From contig OZ024894.1 in NCBI GenBank assembly GCA_964017195.1, positions 7,929,537 through 7,993,536 of the forward strand: 64,000 nt of DNA, read 5' to 3'. The position numbers were made by a program, and so were the translations under genes. Below, piece after piece: positions 43,924 through 53,193 of this stretch. Source of the stretch: Siderastrea radians. Lineage: Eukaryota; Cnidaria; Anthozoa; Scleractinia; Rhizangiidae. The notes beneath the pieces were generated by a model, which worked only from the letters and a program-made list of their open reading frames with translations, was not told the origin of the DNA and did no database searches. Position 1 is the stretch's first letter; each line of letters opens with the position of its first letter.

Positions 43924-44260
43924 TTCATCAATAAAACCCTCAGGGAGAATGTCTCTTGATAGGAGTTGCGTGACACTATTTCGCGCGCGAAAATCGCCCG
44001 ATTTTCCCGCGCGTTCGCATGTTTTGCACTTCTTTAACTATAAGAAATTCAAATGATCCTTTATCTATCAAGCCTAGAAATAAAAAATTTCCATGTTTCT
44101 ATCCCACCACATCGGTTCCTCTCCAAACATGGACACTCCGTGGTAGTGGACCGGTTGCGCGCTCGCATTTTGTCCTCGTACACGCGTATATAAACGTGCG
44201 CGCGACATTTGGCCCCAAGACAGGGTGTCAAGTTTCCGTGTTTTGTACAATTTTACAAAA
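43924..44260. promoter_or_regulatory. Bidirectional promoter region, IDS / SOCS-box gene
   Basis: Start codons are 337 bases apart. A perfect 14-bp palindrome TTTCGCGCGCGAAA lies at 43979-43992, 56 bases upstream of the IDS ATG, and TTTTCCCGCGCG at about 44002-44013 matches the E2F consensus. TATATAAA at 44187-44194, followed by CGTGCGCGCGAC, is well placed for the plus-strand gene, 67 bases before its ATG. Confidence 0.65.
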
Positions 44261-45667
44261 ATGGCGGACACAGGTCGACCCATGAAACTGCTCGCAAAGG
44301 CACAAGTCCCATTTTACTTTAAAACCAACGACAAAGTCGCATGGATAGCTCGTGGAAATGCTAACTTTGTGGCTATCGTTCACACCTCAGATGGCTTGGA
44401 AAATGACTTTCGTCAAGGCGCCACGAAGAAAGTCGAAATCAAACTGAAAATTTTGAACATGGAGAATGGAGAAGCAGAGAGAGATCTCGCTCATACTTTG
44501 GTGTTCCAGTATCCCGTTCTCGAAATTGTTTGTGATTTAACTCTGACCAGTAAAAACCCACTCTTGAACGTTTTTGCTCGTTTAGAAGACTTTCGAAGCG
44601 GCGTTTACGTGTTTTCATGTCCTAATAATCGCGAGGAAAAGGAATTACGCAAAGAAATGGCGGTGATTTTGGACATATGTAATCGCCAAAACAGGCGGAA
44701 TTTTCACTGGGGTGCTAGTGTCAGTTTCATGAAGGTGTCAGCACTCCATTGTGGATGCTACTGGCTCGGTGTTATTCTGAATGATGGAGAGTTCATCTTG
44801 TATGAGATGGCAGTGAAAGAAACTACCCACAAATCGGGTGGAATCCAAGTTCACTGTGTTAATCACATCAGGAGTAATGAAATGGAACTAGTAAAAGTTC
44901 CATTTTCATGGAGATTGTTGGACTTCAGCCCTGATCAAAAGAAAATGGCAGTTATCGGTCGAGGAACATATGTGTTCTACATAGGTCTGGTATTTCTAGA
45001 CATGAATTCATTCACAGTGATGGCTGAGACAAAACTAAAGGGTTTCCACTTTGTGGCTGATGCAAAATATTCCACAGAGGGGAATTTCTTTTTAGCACTG
45101 TGCAGTGGCCAACGAATTAAAATGCCTGAAAGTGACAGCCGTCAATCAGGCATTGATTTCGAAGAGTGTAAGTCAGTGTTAATATGGGACACTGTGGGAA
45201 ATCTACTACACAAGGTGAACATTGGTGGGTCCAGAGATTCGCCTATGTCAGTTTATGAGTTCTTTTTATCCCCATATGACGATTACATTGTGATTCCTCA
45301 AAGTGGCGTCGATGCTGACAAAAGGCAATTTTCAGTGTTTTCAAAACATACACTAAGTTTTTCAAAACCTGAAGTGCAGTTTGATGCTGAGGAAGTTTTA
45401 CACATGTATCACAAAAAGGAAACAGAAAACTACACAAGCTGCACCATTTCTCCAAGCGGCCATCAGCTGCTCGTAACACACTGCTGTAGTGCAAACATGG
45501 AGGATCGAAGCCAAGACGTCTCAAATCTGTTGGTGTACAAAATGAACAACTCACCCACAGCATTGAAAGCTCTCTGTCGGTTGGCAGTGAGAAAGCACAC
45601 TCCCCTTGAAAAGCTCAAATGGCAGGAAGTACCCAAGGACATTTTGTCATTTTTAAATTGGTGTTAA
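44261..45667 (+). CDS. Intronless protein with probable beta-propeller body and C-terminal SOCS box
   Basis: I do not recognise a named orthologue. The frame opens at the ATG at 44261 in a strong context (AAAATGGCG) and runs uninterrupted for 468 aa. The C-terminus, residues 434-468, fits a SOCS box: ALKALCRLAV matches the elongin-binding BC-box pattern (A)LxxxCxxx(V), and VPKDILSFL is a weaker cullin-box-like segment. The body has recurrent short hydrophobic strands and WD-like ends (SVLIWDTVG, FFLSPYDDYIV, CTISPSGHQLLV), suggesting a divergent WD40-type propeller. By analogy with WSB and other SOCS-box proteins it may recruit a substrate to a cullin-elongin ubiquitin ligase; that role is inference. 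It is intronless among intron-rich neighbours yet has a TATA box and intact frame, so it does not look like a dead retrocopy. Confidence 0.75.
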   Translation: MADTGRPMKLLAKAQVPFYFKTNDKVAWIARGNANFVAIVHTSDGLENDFRQGATKKVEIKLKILNMENGEAERDLAHTLVFQYPVLEIVCDLTLTSKNPLLNVFARLEDFRSGVYVFSCPNNREEKELRKEMAVILDICNRQNRRNFHWGASVSFMKVSALHCGCYWLGVILNDGEFILYEMAVKETTHKSGGIQVHCVNHIRSNEMELVKVPFSWRLLDFSPDQKKMAVIGRGTYVFYIGLVFLDMNSFTVMAETKLKGFHFVADAKYSTEGNFFLALCSGQRIKMPESDSRQSGIDFEECKSVLIWDTVGNLLHKVNIGGSRDSPMSVYEFFLSPYDDYIVIPQSGVDADKRQFSVFSKHTLSFSKPEVQFDAEEVLHMYHKKETENYTSCTISPSGHQLLVTHCCSANMEDRSQDVSNLLVYKMNNSPTALKALCRLAVRKHTPLEKLKWQEVPKDILSFLNWC

Positions 45668-47760
45668 AGCTGTTATATCCTGGTAGAAATAATTATTCCT
45701 GGTAAGGAATGGACTGATTAAACAGAATGCAGTTTTCTCAAAGTGGTCCAGAAGAGGGCATCGGGTCAGTCACTTGGGCAAAGACTTACTGAGATGGAGT
45801 ATGAAGAATGTCTTAAAATCTTGAAGTACCCTATTTTAGGGAAACACAGAGAATATTGCTCCCTTGTTGAGTGCTACAAAACTGTGTTTGGATGAAATGA
45901 TAATCTAAATTTCAGCGACTTCTTCGAATTACCATAATTGTACTCGTTCTAACCATTCATACAAATAGTGTTAAACATGTTATGTATAATCCATACAAAC
46001 ATTCTTTTTTCATTAGGATTGCACGCCAGTGGAACAATTATCTGTCGCAGCATGAAAATTAATCTTTTTAAAGAAAGACTAAAAAACTCTAATTCTTAAC
46101 ATGAAAATATGTAAATACGCAACTGAATTTAATTTGTATTTGTAATCTAATCTAAGGCCCTTTTTTATTTTAGGGAAACGTTGTAGGGCCAACTTCAAGT
46201 TTCCTTTTCAAGATGTTTTTACTTTTACATTTTATTTGTTTCTTTTAACATCTTGAATAAACTTGCATGTTATGTTATGTTATGTTATGTAAACTAGGGT
46301 TCTTTTGGGAGCTGTTTGGTTTCCATGAAAGCTGAGGTGTTCAAATGTGCAGCCAGCCAGAATTCAGCTGTAAAAAGTTCACTTGCAGAATTAATAGTGG
46401 CAGAGCAAAACTACTACCACAGGCTCCATGATCTGCGAGTATCCACATTTGTTAAAAAGCAAAGTTGACATATTTTTGATGAAATCCTGTGTGCATTAGT
46501 TAATAGTTAATTTAGAATTTTTTAATATTTATTATATACAACCAGCATTTATTATATACAACCAGCTTCCAAGAAGGTGTTTGCTTACAAGAAAATCAAC
46601 TGTCTAGTTCTAATTGGGAAATTATAAGTCAGAGTGAGTCTCTGCATTTGACACCTTGAGACTTTGTCTGATTTTCTCAGTTGTTTCTTACAAATCAAAA
46701 TATTTTTTAAATTAGTCTGATTCACTTTCATAAGGCAAATGTGTACAGTGTTACTACAAATGTATGATTTTCAAATGTTATTTCTGGAAGAGATATGCAT
46801 ATTTTTGCTAATTGGGGCTATGGAGGCATATCACTCTATTAATGGATGTATATCAAAACATGCTGCTGTTTAGGAACAAGGTTAAAAAAAGATAATCTGA
46901 TAAATTTTATTTTCTGTTCTCTACTCTGGATTAAAAGTTTCTACCTGTCCATAATCATCAACATACATCCTCCCTTCAGAGTAGCCTGTGTTGACAGGCT
47001 ACTCCAGGGCCCAGGATTTTCATTTTATCACTGGCAATGAATCTGTCACAGATTTGATGAAAATACCTCATGGATGGGCAAAAGAATAGCCTTGAATAAT
47101 GACCAAGTTAATCCTACTAAATAAGTGGATGTAACCAAAACAGATCACATATTTAGCATTTATCATTTTATACATTTTTGGGGGTGTGGTAAACCTACCA
47201 GGATGCTGGCTATCTTGTTTGAAAATCTTAGCCCAAGATTTAATTATTTTTTTTTACAAAAAATGCTGGCATGCATTTCTCAAAAGCCCCAAAACTTTTT
47301 GGGTCGATTCCGGGCATGATAATTCATGCTTTATCTTGTAAACAAAGAAGTTTCTTAGCATGAAACTTTGCTATTAGTTAAACATTAATTTTCTACACAA
47401 GCTAAAATAACAGTTTTTCGGGGCTTTCGAGAAACGTGCCGCTGGCAGGAGACTTTTTGGTGGACAATTTTGAGCCAAGAAAGTGTTGATATATATTTCA
47501 ACATCCTTTTTTGTGGTGTAACAGTTTGTGCCAGTTTGGGTCACAAACTCTCTGGACAGATCTTCACCAAAGTGGGAGACAATCCATGACACAAAAGTCA
47601 ACTTCATCATGATCAATGACCCGAGTCATCTTCATCAACAATGCAAATGCCCTTGTCACTGATGTCCAGTCATTGTCATCAATATTGAGAGACACCTTCA
47701 TGAACCTGAGAGTTGTGTTCAGTGCTGATGTAAGAATCATCTTCATCAACGATGTGAATC
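45668..47760. other. Intergenic region between convergent SOCS-box and AKAP7-like genes
   Basis: It contains the 3' end of a LINE (45743-46292). I recognise nothing in 46293-47596. From 47597 to 47760 the DNA keeps the ATGA/TCATCTTCATCA-rich composition of the AKAP7-like C-terminus. Confidence 0.55.
45743..46292 (+). mobile_element. Non-LTR retrotransposon (LINE) 3' end, degenerate
   Basis: The plus strand encodes the typical C-terminal tail of a LINE reverse transcriptase: VVQKRASGQSLGQRL, then EMEYEECLKILKYP, EYCSLVECYKTVFG and a stop. After a frame break come FFIRIARQWNNYLS and NLFKERLKNSN. About 150 bases further an AATAAA (46256-46261) precedes four GTTAT units, a typical LINE tail. The clade cannot be fixed from so little sequence. 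It is broken and inactive. Confidence 0.8.
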
Positions 47761-49650
47761 CTAATCACTGATATGAGAGTCGTCATCAACAACACAAGAA
47801 TCCTCTTCATTAATAACACAGGAGTCATCTTCATCACTCATCTGAAATTCTCTGTCCTTGATATTGTCCCCAACAGTGAAAGTTTCTGTTTCACCGTGAA
47901 GAGAGCTTGTGATTGCTTCTTGATGTTTCTTACCAATGTCCCCAACATTACTTTCTAGTGCTTTAACATTACACTCTGGCTCAGGGGCAGATTCACTGTC
48001 TTGTTCATTACCTGACTCAAACTGCACAGTAGCTAAACACTTGTAAAACCCATCTTTATCTTTTGTGTTCATTGAACAAAGATGCAAAGTACTTACAGTT
48101 TCCTCTCCAAAACTAAAATCAACCCAGCTTGTGTAACTTTCAACTGGAATTTTCTTCACTCCTTTCTTTCTTAGCTTTGGGCTTCGGGTTAGTTTCATCA
48201 CCGTTAAATGAGGGTTAAAATCACGAGAATCTGTTGAGGGGATACCTTCCTTTGTGAAGGTCTCCCTGACAATATTTGCAACTGAGTTCAGAGTTGCAAT
48301 CCTCTCTTCACCACAGAGTTTCACAAAGAGAACTTGATGTCGAAAGTGATCAAGGCCAGAAAAATTCAGTGTCAATGTGCTGTTTTGCATAAAAGGTTCC
48401 AGGCTAGCTCTGCAGAGATGCAAAATGTCTGTTGCCTTTTGAATTTGCTCGTCATCCTCAAGATGCACAACCAAAAGTGTCAAATGTAAGGTTGCAAGTG
48501 GAACGAGAGCAGGCTTTAGTTTCTCATTGTGAGTAATTATAGAATCCTGGACAATCTTAACACCAGAATGTATTTGAGGATTGGCCACACGCATAGCTAC
48601 GAAATGATTTGGCATTATCTTTTTTGGTTTCTTTTTGGGTTTAGAAGAAGTACTGTCATCTTTATTTGCACTTGTGCTAGCCAAATCAGTGTCTTCGTTA
48701 TCATCAGATAAGGAACTGAGCTTTCGTTTTCTCTTTCTCTTATCCCTCTTTCTTTGTGTACTAGATTTTAGTTTGTTTTGGGTCGCCCACCTTGCTGCAT
48801 CTCGCTGTTGCAAGTCTTCATTAAAGAGATTTTCTAAACCAAGGGACTCATCATCACAGTGCAAGCCTTGCTCATTAAAATCTCTCTTTTTTAGTTTTCT
48901 TTGTCGTGGTTTTGGTCTGCCTTGTGCCACTGATTGTGAACTTGCCAAATTTGTGCATTGCAAGCCCTCATCAAAAAGGGTGTTTAAACCAAGGGAGTCA
49001 TCATCACCGTTCAAATCACTGTCCTGCTCATCACGGACAATGTGAAAGCTTTGGCTACTTTCAGTTTCTACTGTTGCATCATGACTGAATTCCCCACTGA
49101 CAAAATCACCCTCGCTATTAACGAGTTCTGGAGAGAACAGATTTGGTGATTCACCAGTGACTTCATCAGATTCTGCAGCTAGCGTACAGGAATCCTCACT
49201 AGAATGTTGCGCACTTTCCATCTCACTATTTGAGAAAGAAGACACCTGCTCCTGAGTGAAACTTCCAGTGGAAAAGCTATTTTGATTGACAGGAGAATCT
49301 TTTTGATTGACATCTGTCACTTCTTTACAATTGGTTGTGTCTATAAACTCCACATCTTCAGTGCCTTTCGAAGAACCTTCAGCATTGTCAGTAACGACTG
49401 GCTGAACTGATACCCCCTCTGTTATCTCCATATTTGGTAGTTTGTTGTTGACGAATGGCCAAATAGAATTGACTGAGTTTACCACTGCTACTCTCTCTCC
49501 AACCTCATGACAAAATGGACGTTTACAGAAGGAGCCATTCACAATACTATTCGCAGCGAAAATTCTTGCTTCTAGTGGACTGCTAATTAGAAAACGAAAC
49601 TGAAGCCACGTTCTTGTGGTGAGCTTACCCCAAGATGTGAGAAATATCAT
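47761..49650 (-). CDS. AKAP7-like 2H phosphoesterase-domain protein
   Basis: Residues about 347-545 of this intronless 629-aa frame match the central domain of AKAP7 (AKAP18): PNHFVAMRV, KIVQDSI, the two catalytic-type HxT motifs HLT at 389-391 and 481-483, LDHFRHQVLFVKL, LRKKGVKKI and the LCSM segment. In AKAP18 this 2H fold binds nucleoside monophosphates. A KRDKRKRKRK nuclear-type signal is at about 301-310. Residues 216-256 and 266-311 form an internal repeat built on SLGLxxLFxExLQ plus a basic end. The start at 49650 gives a basic N-terminus free of acidic residues up to E27, like a mitochondrial presequence; Met74 is an alternative start. The acidic C-terminus shows no amphipathic helix like the PKA-anchoring one of AKAP7. 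The domain call is firm; an anchoring role is doubtful. Confidence 0.8.
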   Translation of the reverse strand: MIFLTSWGKLTTRTWLQFRFLISSPLEARIFAANSIVNGSFCKRPFCHEVGERVAVVNSVNSIWPFVNNKLPNMEITEGVSVQPVVTDNAEGSSKGTEDVEFIDTTNCKEVTDVNQKDSPVNQNSFSTGSFTQEQVSSFSNSEMESAQHSSEDSCTLAAESDEVTGESPNLFSPELVNSEGDFVSGEFSHDATVETESSQSFHIVRDEQDSDLNGDDDSLGLNTLFDEGLQCTNLASSQSVAQGRPKPRQRKLKKRDFNEQGLHCDDESLGLENLFNEDLQQRDAARWATQNKLKSSTQRKRDKRKRKRKLSSLSDDNEDTDLASTSANKDDSTSSKPKKKPKKIMPNHFVAMRVANPQIHSGVKIVQDSIITHNEKLKPALVPLATLHLTLLVVHLEDDEQIQKATDILHLCRASLEPFMQNSTLTLNFSGLDHFRHQVLFVKLCGEERIATLNSVANIVRETFTKEGIPSTDSRDFNPHLTVMKLTRSPKLRKKGVKKIPVESYTSWVDFSFGEETVSTLHLCSMNTKDKDGFYKCLATVQFESGNEQDSESAPEPECNVKALESNVGDIGKKHQEAITSSLHGETETFTVGDNIKDREFQMSDEDDSCVINEEDSCVVDDDSHISD

Positions 49651-49952
49651 GTAAACAATTAATGCAACCTTGGATCAGTTGGATGTCGCGCGCAACTCTC
49701 TGATGCAATTTGATCACAAAGAACTTCCAAGGAATCTTTTCTTAAACTGTCAGTATAGGTTAACGAAGTACTTCTCCACAGATTGAAGATGAGATTGAGC
49801 GCTAAAATATCAGGATTTCTTTGCGAACATATGAACATTTTCTAGACAGGAGATCGGAAGACTGGGACTGAGTTCCTTGATCGGCGGAGAAGGCCTGGGA
49901 AACAAACTGAGACTGCATGCACGAAGTCAGCGGATTTCCCTGAATATACAAA
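49651..49952. promoter_or_regulatory. Bidirectional promoter region, AKAP7-like / UFSP2
   Basis: Divergent start codons lie only 302 bases apart. The stretch contains GTCGCGCGCAAC near 49684-49695 and no TATA box. Both 5' UTRs and the promoters must lie here unless an upstream non-coding exon exists. Confidence 0.55.
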
Positions 49953-52437
49953 ATGGCGGACGGGTCGGCGGACGGTGAAATGCGGGTGTTCGTGGATAAA
50001 ACAATAAAACAGGTGACAAAATAACTCCTTTTTCTCGTTATAGACTGCAGTGTTTTGTGTAGAGAGTCAGGAGATATAATTGACAATTTCTGGGTATTTA
50101 TTTTTTTAGAGATTGTTTTATCGCGCGATAAATCCGGAAGAAGCCGACGCCGGTTATGTTGCTTATCTTTATGGCGAGGCATCCAAGGACAGGGTTCATA
50201 TTGTTGGATGTGTAGCTTGTAGAAGTTCAGATCCCCCATCAAAGAATGGGTATCCAGGAATTCCAGACTGGAGAAATGAACAAGTTGAATTGTCTTCTGT
50301 TATTCCAAATGGTAAAAACAAATTATGTTGATTTTTAGCACCGTTTTTAGATGTCTTGAGTTACTTAATATGTGCTAATTTTTGTTTAGCCATGCAAAAA
50401 TTGTTGTAAAAAAAGGCTGCACTGTTTTCTTTCATTCATTCCAGTATTTCATGGTAATTTCACATGTATTGAGTCAGTTGTACATTGAGTGTACATTGAA
50501 CACTTTCAGGTTTTTTTTCCACCTACGAGTCTCTGTCATCCTCACCACTATATAGCTACTCATCCACCACCCAGTCCTAAAAAAGCCCTCTGGTATGGTA
50601 CATAAAACAAGAAAAGCCCCATGGGCATTAGACCCCGCCGTTGTTCTCCCCCCCCCCCCGGGGGGGGTGTAAAATATGTTACGGTCACTCAAGGTAAAAG
50701 CCCTTGGCTGTGTAGCGAAAGACACGACGACTTTTTCTTTGGCCGAGCGAAAACCGGAGGTCTGGGGCAAGTGACCACCAAAAAAAAAAAAAAAACCACG
50801 GAAAAAAACTGGGTATTACTAGACCCCGTCCTGACGGCGGGGTAAATATCTTTGTTAGCAACCCATTATATTCATTATTCTCAATTTCAATTTGTTCTTC
50901 TAGGGATCCATCCCTGTGGGATCTATTATACGTGTATGAAGTCTGTAAATCTTGAAGCATCTGAAATAAAAAAGATATGTGATAGAATTTGGATGAAGGT
51001 GAGATGTGTTCATGTGGCAAATCTATAGTCACCAACCTAGTGGAACTACAATGAAACCACAATGAAAAAGACAACTTTTTCAAAATTGGCAAAAAAGGAG
51101 AACCCACTATTTAGTTATCATTGTACAACAAAAAAAACAAGCTGATAATGGTTGGTGCAATACAATTATACTGTGTGTTCATTTCCATGGTTATATATGG
51201 TAACTCCCAATATCAACATGTATGTTCTCCTCGTTTTTCTCTATAAATTTCTTATGGAACACGTTGGGATAATTTGATTAGGAGAATTATTACTCCTCCC
51301 TGGATGGGATACTAGTGAATTGCAGCCTCTCTCTCTTAGCCTTTAAAGGGGCATAGTCACGAGTATTTCGCAGATTTTTGGTCACAACTGTGTTAAAATT
51401 ATCGGAGCTAACTTTATCCATGCCCAACATTGTGTTTGAACATTTAAAGGAACATATTAACTTAATTTCATTAAGAGGAAACAAACCATGACCATTTAAG
51501 ATCGATTTAATGTCAACACGCTTAAAGATTTTGAAAAGTTTAGCCTAATTTTTTCAAGTTGCAATCCATTTCCATCCATGCCATCCGTAGCAACAGATGA
51601 CAAAAAATAGTTTCAGTGAAGTGATATGAAGGGCCCGGTGGAAAAAGGGCGTAAGTGACGATTTGAGGTTAAAATCGAAATTGCTCCTATTTAGCTGAAC
51701 ATTGGCACACAGGCTGGTTTTCGTGTGAGGAACGCCGTAGCGCACTTATTTCTTGACCTGAGATCTAAAATTTGAAGAATTAGCGTATTACTTTTGCTTA
51801 AAACTGACACAAAGAAAACAACAGGACCGCGGATTCTAGGTTGAATTCCTTTGTTTTAGTTCAGGCAGAGAACAAAAGAAATCTTTCACGCATCACTTGA
51901 GCGAGTTCAGTTCAACAACACTTTTCACGCAAAAGTAATACACTAATTCTTCAAATTTTAGATCTCAGGTCAAGAAATAAGTGCGCAACGGCGTTCCTCA
52001 CATGAAAACCAGCCTGTGTGCCAATGTTAACCTCAAATCGTCACTTACGCCCTTTTTCCACCGGGCCCTTCATATAGTCTTTAGTAACAAAACTAGACCA
52101 TTATTTGTGTGCGTTCATTGATGTGAGGACATATTTTTGATTTTTAAAGTGAACTAAAACAGCGTGACTATGCCCCTTTAAGTTATGGTTAAGAGAGAAA
52201 TTGTGAAGTAGAGTTTGTTGTCGAAGGAAAAACACAATGCCATGCAGAGGTCTACCTTGCCTCAAAGCACCAACTCTCCAATGTCAACCCAATCTCCTGA
52301 TCAAAAGTCTTACAATGTATGTGACATGATGACCACCACACTGGTGTGCCTCTATAAGTGCTTTACAAATTGTAAGTGGTAAGCTCTTGAATATTAAAAA
52401 GAGGTTTAAATCTACTAAACATCAGTCAGTCAGTCAG

Positions 52438-52470
<33 letters not shown>

Positions 52471-52478
52471 TAATCAAT

Positions 52479-52519
<41 letters not shown>

Positions 52520-53106
52520 CATCTTTATTTGCCCTTCATTTCTCTACAATATTATTATGTACTTTTGTTTGTGTTGTGATTGTATTCATTTGTTAACTAT
52601 TATGTATTTCTTTTGTCATAAAGAATTTAATGCGTGTAGATAATAATATTGTTTTTTTTTTTGTTGCAGGGTGCTTGTAACTTAGCAAGCCAAAAGTTGG
52701 TGATATTACAACACTGCAGAGCCACTGACAGCAGAAGATGTTTTGTTTATGACAAGGATCTTGAATCTATATCAGAGTGTAAATATCAAGAAGCAGATGT
52801 TCTGACAGAATTTCTGGATAAGAGAATTTCTTTTAGACTTCAAGCTAGCATCCCAGTTCTCATAAACAAGGATCAAAATGGTATGCTTGTATGCTTGTAG
52901 TTGAGGATATTTGTTATGAATTGTAGTGGCAATATATGTTGTCTGCTTTTGCTGTAATCACCGCTATAGCTGTGTTCGCAGCATAGACTGCTGAAAAGCT
53001 CACAGGTTATATTTAATTTATAAGTGACCACTGCAACAGTCTGTAAAGTATGATCATCCGGGTGGGTATATAGTCCTGGGAAGGACTGTTTGTGGTGTTG
53101 GTGGTA

Positions 53107-53193
<87 letters not shown>

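Noticed and set aside
46846..47319. Short frames between the LINE remnant and the AKAP7-like gene
   Set aside because: They are of chance length, have no start context and fit no family.
47761..49650. Processed pseudogene of AKAP7
   Set aside because: It is intronless, but the frame is intact over 629 codons and the catalytic motifs are preserved, so a working gene is more likely.
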